Shown: piece after piece, positions 57,035-64,000 of the stretch | Position numbering within the stretch: the stretch's first letter is position 1 | How the letters are laid out: the number at the start of each line of letters is the position of its first letter | NCBI RefSeq assembly: GCF_023634065.1 | Contig: NZ_JALKCV010000009.1 | Span: 62,001 to 126,000 of the forward strand | Source of the DNA: Microbulbifer litoralis | GTDB taxonomy: Bacteria > Pseudomonadota > Gammaproteobacteria > Pseudomonadales > Cellvibrionaceae | Reading direction: 5' to 3' | Length of the DNA stretch: 64,000 bases | Notes under the pieces: generated by a model | The model's database searches: none | Seen by the model: the letters and a program-made list of their open reading frames with translations, nothing else | Told to the model about the DNA's origin: nothing | Program-made: the position numbers and the translations under genes

Positions 57035-57412
57035 ATGCCGCTGGCTTCACTCTACAACTACTGGATCGTCATCGGGTTGATGATGATCGGCCTGTATATG
57101 GTTATCGCCCAGGGTAACCTGATCAAGAAAATTATCGGCCTGAATATCTTCCAGACTTCGGTATTCATTTTCTATATCAGCGTGGGCAAGGTGGAAGGCG
57201 GCAGTGCGCCGATCCTGGACGGGGGCGAGCATCTCTATTCGAACCCGCTGCCCCATGTGCTGATCCTGACCGCGATTGTGGTGGGGATTGCCACCACGTC
57301 ACTCGCGCTGGCGCTGGCTATCCGTATCAAGCGGTCTTATGGCTCGGTCGAGGAGCGGGATATTCGGGCGCAGGAGTGTCCGCGGCCAGGGGAGGGCGGC
57401 CCCGAATGTTGA
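57035..57412 (+). CDS. mnhC: Mrp-type antiporter subunit C (NuoK-like)
   Basis: The 125-residue protein has three membrane helices and NuoK-like motifs: LYMVIAQGNLIKKIIGLNIFQTSVFIFYISVG with a buried Lys pair, then PLPHVLILTAIVVGIATTSLALALAIRI. It sits directly after the fused subunit B with a one-codon join (TAGATG) and overlaps mnhD by seven bases. Confidence 0.94.
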   Translation: MPLASLYNYWIVIGLMMIGLYMVIAQGNLIKKIIGLNIFQTSVFIFYISVGKVEGGSAPILDGGEHLYSNPLPHVLILTAIVVGIATTSLALALAIRIKRSYGSVEERDIRAQECPRPGEGGPEC

Positions 57413-58887
57413 CGCACCTCCCGATACTGCAGGTGATCCTGCCGCTGATGGCGGCACCGTCCTGCCTGGTGCTGCGCCGGGCCGGCCTGGTGTGGTTGTT
57501 TGCGTTTGCAGCAAGCCTGTCGGCACTGGCGGTCAGCGCGCTGTTGCTGCAGCAGGTTCTCGCCAACGGCCCGATCAGCTATGCGCTCGGCGGCTGGCAG
57601 GCGCCCTGGGGCATCGAGTATCGCATCGACCTGCTGAACGCCTGGGTGCTGTTGATCGTTTCCGGCCTCAGCAGTGCGGTGCTGGCGGCGGCGCACACCA
57701 GCATTGCCTCGGAACTCGATGGCGGGCGGCAGACGCTTTTCTACACCCTCTACCTGCTGTGCTTTGCCGGCCTGTTGGGCATTGTCGCCACCGGCGACGT
57801 CTTCAATGTTTTCGTGTTCCTGGAGATTTCCTCGCTTTCCACCTATGCGCTGATTGCGTTGGGGCGCGACCGGCGCGCGCTCTGGGCCGCGTTCCAGTAC
57901 CTGATCATGGGCACTATCGGCGCCACCTTTATCCTGATCGGTATCGGCTTCCTGTACATGATGACCGGCACGTTGAATATGGAGGACCTGGCGGCGCGGC
58001 TGCCGACGCTGGGAAATTCCGCCGCGGTGCTGGCCGCTTTTGCGTTTATCTTCGTCGGCATCTGCCTGAAGCTGGCGCTGTTCCCGCTGCACCAGTGGCT
58101 GCCCAATGCCTACAGCTATGCGCCGTCGATCGTGACCGCATTTCTCGCTGCCACGGCCACCAAGGTGGCCCTCTACCTGCTGCTGCGTTTTACCGTCACC
58201 GTCTTCGGGGTGGAATTCTCCCTGGCCCGCCTGCCGCTGGAATCCCTGTTGATCGGGCTGGGGCTTGTCGGCGTTTTCGTGGCCTCGACGGTGGCCATCT
58301 ACCAGGTGGATATCAAGCGCATGTTCGCCTATTCCAGTGTGGCGCAGGTCGGCTATATGGTAGTGGGCGTGGGGATCGGCACGGCCGCCGCGCTGCAGGC
58401 GACGCTGTTGCACCTGTTCAACCACGCGCTGATGAAAGGTGGCCTGTTCCTGGCGCTGGCGGGGTTGGTCTATCGCACCGGGGCTTGCCGTATCGAGCAT
58501 TTCCGCGGTCTCGGCACGGCCATGCCCTGGACCATGGCCGCGATTGTAGTCGGCGGTATCAGCCTGATCGGCATGCCATTGACAGTGGGCTTTGTCAGCA
58601 AGTGGTACCTGATTGCCGCCGCCCTCGATCGCGACCTCTGGTGGCTGGCGGTACTGGTGGTGTTGGGATCGCTGTTGGCGGTGGCCTATATCTGGCGCCT
58701 GGTGGAGGCGGGTTACTTCCGGGAGGCAACCGGGAGCGCAGTTGCCGCGCGCGGTGAGGCGCCTGTCGGCCTGCTGTTACCCACCTGGTTACTGATCGGC
58801 GCCAACCTATACTTTGGTATCGACACCCGTCTGCCGGTCGCGGTGACGGCAGCAGCGTCGCAGTTCCTGCTCGGGGGTGGCCCGTGA
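57406..58887 (+). CDS. mnhD: Mrp-type antiporter subunit D, first copy
   Basis: This is an antiporter-type membrane subunit related to NuoN/L/M. The 493-residue protein has about 14 helices. It keeps the two key charges of the proton path, Glu140 (FVFLEISSLSTYALIA) and Lys222 (GICLKLALFPLHQWLPNAY). The ATG at 57406 lies nine bases after GGAGGG and overlaps mnhC. Its stop overlaps the next subunit start by four bases. Confidence 0.93.
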   Translation: MLTHLPILQVILPLMAAPSCLVLRRAGLVWLFAFAASLSALAVSALLLQQVLANGPISYALGGWQAPWGIEYRIDLLNAWVLLIVSGLSSAVLAAAHTSIASELDGGRQTLFYTLYLLCFAGLLGIVATGDVFNVFVFLEISSLSTYALIALGRDRRALWAAFQYLIMGTIGATFILIGIGFLYMMTGTLNMEDLAARLPTLGNSAAVLAAFAFIFVGICLKLALFPLHQWLPNAYSYAPSIVTAFLAATATKVALYLLLRFTVTVFGVEFSLARLPLESLLIGLGLVGVFVASTVAIYQVDIKRMFAYSSVAQVGYMVVGVGIGTAAALQATLLHLFNHALMKGGLFLALAGLVYRTGACRIEHFRGLGTAMPWTMAAIVVGGISLIGMPLTVGFVSKWYLIAAALDRDLWWLAVLVVLGSLLAVAYIWRLVEAGYFREATGSAVAARGEAPVGLLLPTWLLIGANLYFGIDTRLPVAVTAAASQFLLGGGP

Positions 58888-60353
58888 GCGGATCGACACT
58901 GCTGCAACTGGCGCTGCTAATTCCACCGCTTGCGCTGGCCGGTATCCAGCTTACCGGCCGTTGGGAAAACCTGCGCGAAGCGGTTTCCCTGGTCGCCGCC
59001 ACGGGGCTGTTTGCGGTGGTGGTGTCACTTTACCAGCCGGTACTGGACGGCGGGGCGATTGCCTCCCACTGGCTGGAGCTGCTGCCGGGGCTGGCGATTG
59101 CGTTCCGCATCGAACCGTTGGGACTGCTGTTTGCACTGGTGGCGAGTTTCCTGTGGATAGTGACCACCCTGTATGCGATCGGCTATATGCGCGGTCACGG
59201 CGAGCGCAACCAGACGCGCTTCTTCAGCCTGTTCGCGCTGTCCATCGGCGCGGTCATGGGCATCGCCTTTGCGGAAAACCTGTTCACACTGTTTGTATTC
59301 TACGAAATCCTGACGCTCTGTACCTATCCTCTGGTGACCCACGCCGGTACTGATAAGGCGCGGCGGGGCGGCCGGGTCTACCTGGGCGTGCTGCTGGGCA
59401 CGTCGGTCGGCTTTTTCCTGCTGGCGATTATCGGCACCTGGTTGCTGGCCGGCACGCTGGATTTCAAGTCCGGCGGTATCTTTGCGCCGGGCACGGACCC
59501 GGCGCTGTTATCACTGCTGTTGGTGCTGTTTGTATTCGGCGTCGGCAAGGCGGCGATAATGCCGTTCCATCGCTGGCTGCCGGCGGCGATGGTGGCGCCG
59601 ACACCGGTGAGTGCGCTGTTGCACGCGGTGGCCGTGGTCAAGGCCGGTGTGTTCGTGGTGTTGAAAGTCTGCCTGCTGATTTTCGGGCTGGATATGTTGA
59701 AAACCATTCCGGCCACCGGCTGGCTGTTGTACCTGGCGGGTGCTTCGATCCTGTTTGCGTCCATTGTCGCGCTGCGCCAGCAGAACCTGAAAAAACGGCT
59801 GGCGTATTCCACGGTCAGCCAGCTTGGCTATATCACCCTCGGTGCACTGCTCGCCACCGGCGCGGGCATGACTGGCAGTGCGCTGCATATCGTCATGCAT
59901 GCCTTTGGCAAGATCACGCTGTTTTTCTGTGCGGGCGCGATTCTGGTGGCCGCACACAAGACTGAAATCTGGGAACTGCGCGGTATCGGCCGGCAGATGC
60001 CGATCACCATGGGCGCTTTCCTGGTCGCCAGCCTGTGCATTATCGGCATTCCGCCCACCGGCGGTACCTGGAGCAAGTGGTACCTGATGCTGGGCACCTT
60101 CGAGGCGCAACAGTGGCTGTTGATGGGATTGCTGATGGTCAGTTCGCTGCTCAGTATCGCCTATCTATTGCCGATTCCGTTACGGGCGTTTCTCGGTGGG
60201 GAAAGGCCACTGGAGGATGGAGCTGGAGAAGCTGTCGCGATTGGGGAAGCGCCGCTACCGTCGGTGATCGCGCTGTCGATCACCGCCGCCGGCTGTGTGT
60301 ACCTGCTGCTGTTTCCCGATACTTTTTACCGGTTGATTGCGGCCGGTATCTGA
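58884..60353 (+). CDS. Mrp/NADH dehydrogenase-like antiporter subunit, second MrpD-type copy
   Basis: The 489-residue protein is a second member of the proton-pumping antiporter family, starting with GTG inside the end of the first copy. Glu141 (FVFYEILTLCTYPLV) and Lys222 (FGVGKAAIMPFHRWLPAAMVAPTPVSALLHAVAVVKAG) are both present; the latter block is closer to NuoL/NuoM than the first copy is. A standard Mrp system has one MrpD and one long MrpA; here this gene may take the place of the MrpA N-terminal half. Confidence 0.88.
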   Translation: MSGSTLLQLALLIPPLALAGIQLTGRWENLREAVSLVAATGLFAVVVSLYQPVLDGGAIASHWLELLPGLAIAFRIEPLGLLFALVASFLWIVTTLYAIGYMRGHGERNQTRFFSLFALSIGAVMGIAFAENLFTLFVFYEILTLCTYPLVTHAGTDKARRGGRVYLGVLLGTSVGFFLLAIIGTWLLAGTLDFKSGGIFAPGTDPALLSLLLVLFVFGVGKAAIMPFHRWLPAAMVAPTPVSALLHAVAVVKAGVFVVLKVCLLIFGLDMLKTIPATGWLLYLAGASILFASIVALRQQNLKKRLAYSTVSQLGYITLGALLATGAGMTGSALHIVMHAFGKITLFFCAGAILVAAHKTEIWELRGIGRQMPITMGAFLVASLCIIGIPPTGGTWSKWYLMLGTFEAQQWLLMGLLMVSSLLSIAYLLPIPLRAFLGGERPLEDGAGEAVAIGEAPLPSVIALSITAAGCVYLLLFPDTFYRLIAAGI

Positions 60354-60368
60354 TCCGCCCCTTGTGTT

Positions 60369-60418
60369 GTAGGAGCCTGCCTCGCAGGCGAATCATTACC
60401 GGGAATCGCCTGCGAGGC
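60369..60418. repeat. GTAG-type palindromic element inside the antiporter cluster
   Basis: The element opens with GTAGGAGCCTGC (60369-60380). GCCTCGCAGGCGA (60379-60391) has an exact reverse complement TCGCCTGCGAGGC at 60406-60418. It fills most of the 115-base gap between the second and third parts of the cluster, where RNA hairpins could reduce read-through. Confidence 0.75.
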
Positions 60419-60468
60419 CGGCACCTGCAGGGAGATTGTGTTCCCGGTCCGGGCTGTTTGAACCTGAC

Positions 60469-60768
60469 ATGCGTATGAATAGCGAAAAACAATATTTCTT
60501 TGACAATCCGGAAAATATCCGCGTGGTGTTGAGAATCTTCTACGCGATCTGCATCTTGCTGGTCTCGCTGGATTTTGTCGTGCACCGCCATACCGAATTC
60601 CGTTGGGAAGGGCTGCCGGGCTTTTATCCGGTGTACGGTTTCGTCGGCTGTGTGATCCTGGTGTTTGTGGCCAAATGGATGCGCACTTTCCTGATGCGCC
60701 CGCCGGATTACTACGACCGGACCGAGCTGCGGGAAGACGCAGCGCGGGGAGGGCGCGGCGATGGTTGA
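60469..60768 (+). CDS. Small membrane protein of unknown function in the antiporter cluster
   Basis: The 99-residue protein has two membrane helices (about residues 17-34 and 51-68) and notable conserved-looking residues: YFFDNPENIRVVLR before the first helix, HRHTEFRWEGLPGFYPVYGFVGC between the two, and MRPPDYYDRTE after the second. I recall similar unnamed proteins in the same position in other marine gammaproteobacteria. It overlaps the next antiporter gene by eight bases, which argues for a shared function as an accessory or structural subunit. An alternative ATG is at 60475. Confidence 0.75.
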   Translation: MRMNSEKQYFFDNPENIRVVLRIFYAICILLVSLDFVVHRHTEFRWEGLPGFYPVYGFVGCVILVFVAKWMRTFLMRPPDYYDRTELREDAARGGRGDG

Positions 60769-62467
60769 GATAGCGCCGTTTGCCCCGTTCTTTGTTGCCG
60801 CCGCACTGGCGCTGTTGCTGCGCGGCTGGCCGCGCGGACTGTTGCTGGTGTTACTGCCGTTGGCGGGGCTGGCAAACCTGTGGCTGCTGGGCGAGGGCAG
60901 TTTCGGCACCTGGTCGGTGCTGGATTTCCAGCTGCTGCTGTTTCGTGCCGACAGGCTGAGCCTGCTGTTCGGCTACCTGTTTCATGTCGCTGCGCTGATC
61001 GCGATTATTTATTCGCTGCATGTGCGCGATACGCTGCAGCAGGTGGCGAGCCTGCTGTATGCCGGCAGTGCGCTGGGTGCCGTGTTTGCCGGCGATCTGC
61101 TGACACTGTTCATCTTCTGGGAATTGCTGGCGTTGACGTCGGTATTCCTGGTCTGGGCCCGGCGCAGCGGCCGCGCCTATATGGCCGGGCTGCGCTATTT
61201 CACATTGCATATCCTGTCCGGATTGCTGCTGTTGGGAGGCATCATCCTCCATGGCCAGGCCCACGGCTCGCTGGCGTTCGGGCATATGGGCCTGGAGCAG
61301 AACGGTTTTGCCGGGGTCGGGAGCTGGATGATTTTCCTGGCCTTCGGTATCAAGTGCGCCTTCCCGTTTGTCCACAACTGGCTGACCGATGCCTATCCCG
61401 AATCCACACCCACCGGTACCGTGTTCCTGAGCGCGTTTACCACCAAGGTGGCGGTCTACGCACTGGCGCGGGCCTACCCGGGTACCGAGCTGCTGGTCTA
61501 TATCGGCGCGACTATGGCCTGCTTCCCGATTTTCTACGCGGTGATCGAGAATGACCTGCGGCGGGTGCTGGCCTACAGCCTGATCAACCAGCTCGGCTTC
61601 ATGGTGGTGGGGATCGGTATCGGCACATCGCTGGCCATCAACGGGGCTGTTGCACACGCGTTCAACGATGTGATTTTCAAGGGGCTGCTGTTTATGTCCA
61701 TGGGCGCGGTATTGAAAATGACCGGACGCATCAATGGCTCGGAGTTGGGCGGCCTCTACAAGACAATGCCCAAAACCACCGTGCTGTGTATTATCGGCGC
61801 CGCGTCGATTTCCGCCTTCCCGCTGTTTAGCGGTTTTGTCAGTAAGTCCATGGTTATGAGTGCGGCGATCGGAAATGGCCACGACTGGGTGTGGCTGATT
61901 TTGTTGTTCGCCTCTGCCGGTGTCTTCCACCACGCGGGCATCAAGATTCCGTACTTCGCGTTTTTCGCCCACGATTCCGGCCTCCGCGCGGAGGAGCCGC
62001 CGGTCAATATGTTGCTGGCCATGAGCATTGCCGCGGCGCTGTGCCTGGCGGTGGGCATCTATCCGCAGGCGCTCTACCAACTGCTGCCTTATGAAACCGC
62101 CTACACGCCCTACGATGTGACCCATGTACTGACACAGCTGCAACTGCTGTTCTTCTCCGCGCTGGCATTCGTGTGGCTGAACCTGCGGCGGCTGTATCCG
62201 CCCGAACTGCCGTCGGTGAACCTGGATGTGGAGTGGCTCTATCGGCGCCTGCTGCCGGAGGCGGCGCGCGGGCTGGTGGCGGGTGTCTTCCGGCTGGATG
62301 CGCGCCTGCGCGGCGCGGCCCTGAAGGGCATCGGCTACCTGATGGAGACCGTCGCCGGTCATCACAAACCGGACGGGATCATGGCGCGCAGCTGGCTGAC
62401 CGGCAGTATGGCGGCGGGAGTGGTGGTATTGCTGGGGATTTACCTGGCGCTGGGGTTCGCGGCCTGA
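60761..62467 (+). CDS. Mrp/NADH dehydrogenase-like antiporter subunit, third MrpD-type copy
   Basis: The 568-residue protein is the longest of the three antiporter-type subunits. It keeps Glu121 (FIFWELLALTSVFLVW) and Lys198 (AFGIKCAFPFVHNWLTDAYPESTPTGTVFLSAFTTKVAVYAL). The C-terminal 100 residues extend beyond the core and contain an amphipathic part (VNLDVEWLYRRLLPEAARG) and a last helix, similar in placement to the lateral helix of NuoL. It is the last gene of the cluster. Confidence 0.88.
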   Translation: MVEIAPFAPFFVAAALALLLRGWPRGLLLVLLPLAGLANLWLLGEGSFGTWSVLDFQLLLFRADRLSLLFGYLFHVAALIAIIYSLHVRDTLQQVASLLYAGSALGAVFAGDLLTLFIFWELLALTSVFLVWARRSGRAYMAGLRYFTLHILSGLLLLGGIILHGQAHGSLAFGHMGLEQNGFAGVGSWMIFLAFGIKCAFPFVHNWLTDAYPESTPTGTVFLSAFTTKVAVYALARAYPGTELLVYIGATMACFPIFYAVIENDLRRVLAYSLINQLGFMVVGIGIGTSLAINGAVAHAFNDVIFKGLLFMSMGAVLKMTGRINGSELGGLYKTMPKTTVLCIIGAASISAFPLFSGFVSKSMVMSAAIGNGHDWVWLILLFASAGVFHHAGIKIPYFAFFAHDSGLRAEEPPVNMLLAMSIAAALCLAVGIYPQALYQLLPYETAYTPYDVTHVLTQLQLLFFSALAFVWLNLRRLYPPELPSVNLDVEWLYRRLLPEAARGLVAGVFRLDARLRGAALKGIGYLMETVAGHHKPDGIMARSWLTGSMAAGVVVLLGIYLALGFAA

Positions 62468-62474
62468 AGGACCG

Positions 62475-63131
62475 TCAATGCACGGCGACTTTGCTGTCCT
62501 GCCGGCGCAGGGTCGGGGAAAAGCGCACCATATCGATCATCGCGTCGATATAGCGTTCGCCGAGTTCACCGAGATCGCCGATCTCCGGCTGTAACAGCCA
62601 GTCCTCCAGTACGCCGATCAGGGAGCCGTGCAGCATCGGTACCGCCACGTCGATATCCAGGTCCGCGGGCAGTTGGCCCCGGGCCACGGCGGCGGTAACC
62701 AGCTCGCGAATGATGGCCGAACCCTCGGCGTGGCCCTGTTTCAGGCGCTGGTGGATTTCGCCGCTCTCGGTGACCAGTTCACAGCGGTGGAATACGATTT
62801 CCAGGATCAACTGCCACTGCCGGTTGCAGGCGATTTCCTGGAACAGCCACAGCCAGCGGGTGCGCAACACACCCAGCGGATCCCGGTTGATCTCCTCGCC
62901 GGCGGCCTCGCACAATTTCTCCCCGGGAAACTGCACCCGTTCGGTCACGGCGGCAAACAGGTCGCTCTTGTTGCGGAAGTGGCCGTAGACGGCGCCGCGG
63001 GTCACCCCTGCCAGTTCGGCGATTTCCGTAAGCGAAGGGCGCGCCACACCGCGTTTGTGGAACACGGTAATGGCGGCTTCCAGGATCTTCTCGCGGGTTT
63101 CCAGGGCGTCTTCTTTTCTGCGTTTGGCCAT
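62475..63131 (-). CDS. TetR/AcrR-family repressor of an RND multidrug pump
   Basis: The 218-residue protein has the TetR helix-turn-helix (TREKILEAAITVFHKRGVARPSLTEIAELAGVTRGAVYGHFRNKSDLF) and an AcrR/TtgR-type ligand domain. The ATG at 63131 follows GGAGAAAAGG. It is divergent from an RND adaptor gene, with two palindromic sites in the 361-base gap, the usual layout of acrR-acrAB and ttgR-ttgABC. Local autoregulation and drug-induced release are expected by analogy. Confidence 0.92.
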   Translation of the reverse strand: MAKRRKEDALETREKILEAAITVFHKRGVARPSLTEIAELAGVTRGAVYGHFRNKSDLFAAVTERVQFPGEKLCEAAGEEINRDPLGVLRTRWLWLFQEIACNRQWQLILEIVFHRCELVTESGEIHQRLKQGHAEGSAIIRELVTAAVARGQLPADLDIDVAVPMLHGSLIGVLEDWLLQPEIGDLGELGERYIDAMIDMVRFSPTLRRQDSKVAVH

Positions 63132-63338
63132 CTGCCTTTTCTCCGGCTGCTGCACTGCGTTGCAGCACGTCATTCGTTCGGACCCGGATACTGCGCGCCT
63201 GATCGCACGGCAATTGAAGTCGGTCGAATCAGCGGCGTAAATAGCGACTACTCGGAGAATGGCCGTCTATACGCCGCCTTGCGCAAAGCCCTGACTCTCG
63301 ACAGGGATATTCCCGGGGTGACAGGCATTCTAATCTAT

Positions 63339-63352
63339 ATTCATGCATGAAT
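63339..63352. promoter_or_regulatory. Putative AcrR-type operator, site 1
   Basis: ATTCATGCATGAAT is a perfect 14-base palindrome, within an AT-rich stretch. AcrR/TtgR-type operators have similar TTCAT...ATGAA half-sites. It is 141 bases before the adaptor start codon. Confidence 0.6.
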
Positions 63353-63366
63353 GAATACTTGATATT

Positions 63367-63382
63367 TATTCGTGTATGAATA
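63367..63382. promoter_or_regulatory. Putative AcrR-type operator, site 2
   Basis: TATTCGTGTATGAATA has inverted half-sites TATTC and GAATA around six bases. It begins 28 bases after site 1 and shares the ATGAAT half. Two sites on the same face could support cooperative binding. Confidence 0.5.
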
Positions 63383-63492
63383 TAAAATGCGACCATTCTA
63401 TATAATCGTTCGTGACTGTCTTGACTGGCAGTTTTTCCATAGTGCGACACTGTGCGATCCACCCGGATGGTGGGTCACTATCGAGGTTTTCA

Positions 63493-64000
63493 ATGTTTAA
63501 GAAGAAGTTGCTCGTCGGTCTGCTCGCCACCTCTGCGCTGCTGAGCGCCTGCGGGGAGGAACAGGCCGCGCCGCCAGCGATGACGCCGTCGGTCACCGCG
63601 GTAACCCTCAAGGCCGAGCCGGTTACCCTGACCCGGGAGCTGCCCGGCCGGACCAACCCGTTCAAGGTGGCCGAAGTGCGCCCGCAGGTGAACGGTATCG
63701 TCGAGGAACAGTTGTTCCAGGAGGGCGGCCTGGTCGAGGCCGGCCAGTCGCTGTACCAACTGGATGACGCCACCTACGAGGCCGATTACGAGAGCGCTCG
63801 CGCCAATCTGCTGAGTGCCAAGGCAGAGCAGAATGTGGCGCGCCTGGATGCCAAGCGTATCGCCAAATTGGCGGGCACCGGCGCGGTCAGCAAGCAGGAA
63901 AACGACAACGCCCGGGCCAAGCTGCAGCAGGCGGAAGCCTCCGTGGCCGCTGCCGAGGCGTCGGTACAGCAGGCCAGGATCCTGTTGCAGTATGCACGTA
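63493..64000 (+). CDS. RND multidrug efflux periplasmic adaptor (AcrA/MexA-like), cut by window end
   Basis: Translation from the ATG at 63493 gives 169 residues before the window ends. A lipoprotein signal MFKKKLLVGLLATSALLSAC has Cys20 as the acylation site. The sequence continues as an AcrA-type adaptor: LPGRTNPFKVAEVRPQVNGI, EEQLFQEGGLVEAGQSLYQLD and the coiled-coil hairpin. GAGG lies six bases before the ATG. An inner membrane RND pump gene is expected next, outside the window. Confidence 0.94.
   Translation, partial: MFKKKLLVGLLATSALLSACGEEQAAPPAMTPSVTAVTLKAEPVTLTRELPGRTNPFKVAEVRPQVNGIVEEQLFQEGGLVEAGQSLYQLDDATYEADYESARANLLSAKAEQNVARLDAKRIAKLAGTGAVSKQENDNARAKLQQAEASVAAAEASVQQARILLQYAR

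Larger units (their letters stand above)
63132..63492. other. Divergent control region between the AcrR-like gene and the RND adaptor
   Basis: This 361-base gap carries an AT-rich core (63330-63390) with two palindromic sites. The rest has no gene, terminator or repeat that I recognise. Confidence 0.55.

Noticed and set aside
54830..62467. Cluster considered as complex I (nuo) or a hydrogenase-linked complex
   Set aside because: MnhE, F, G and B-type subunits are present and there are no NuoB, C, D or hydrogenase catalytic genes.

Overview
The window looks like chromosome of a GC-rich marine gammaproteobacterium, probably Microbulbifer or a close relative in Cellvibrionales. The basis is a TonB-dependent receptor, a complete type II secretion operon, a PsrA-like operator in front of etfBA, and the overall gene styles. 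This is inference; no 16S gene or taxonomic marker is present. I recognised no tRNA, rRNA, CRISPR array, transposase or phage gene.

Layout: (1) 1-1445, 3' part of a TonB-dependent receptor. (2) 1.8-5.5 kb, ETF-ubiquinone oxidoreductase divergent from etfBA, the electron outlet for acyl-CoA dehydrogenases. (3) 5.7-16.6 kb, type II secretion operon gspC-D-E-F-G-H-I-J-K-L-M, with a repeat element wedged between gspE and gspF. (4) 16.8-19.7 kb, two small conserved proteins and a membrane hybrid-kinase-like protein that has lost its histidine. (5) 19.9-20.7 kb, a secreted S1/P1 nuclease. (6) 20.8-23.5 kb, arsenic operon arsR-arsC-acr3-arsH on the minus strand. (7) 23.6-28.6 kb, molybdate uptake: an outer membrane porin divergent from modABC with a ModE box between them, and modE converging on modC. 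(8) 28.6-31.6 kb, xthA and the tail-specific protease prc. (9) 32.1-33.7 kb, msrPQ periplasmic methionine sulfoxide repair. (10) 33.8-34.5 kb, a secreted lipase-like hydrolase.

(11) 34.7-40.6 kb, a CzcCBA-type divalent metal RND pump headed by a small His/Cys-rich exported protein. (12) 40.7 kb, ynfA. (13) 41.1-47.6 kb, a CusCBA-type Cu/Ag RND pump on the minus strand, headed by a small Cys-rich exported protein. (14) 47.7-48.9 kb, ArsR-like regulator, SRPBCC and DoxX-like genes. (15) 49.0-51.7 kb, a two-subunit molybdenum hydroxylase (IorAB-like). (16) 51.8-53.8 kb, an OmpR/EnvZ-type two-component pair. (17) 54.3-62.5 kb, a Rap1a-like small protein and an Mrp-like cation/proton antiporter cluster with three MrpD-like subunits and an uncharacterised small membrane protein. 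(18) 62.5-64.0 kb, an AcrR-type repressor divergent from an RND adaptor cut by the window end.

Themes: metal and metalloid handling (As, Mo, divalent cations, Cu/Ag) dominates. Molybdate import and ModE serve two molybdoenzymes seen here, MsrP and the IorB-like protein. The nuclease and lipase are plausible type II secretion clients. Palindromic elements starting with GTAG sit at several gene ends, and in three cases the element itself carries the stop codon of the neighbouring gene.
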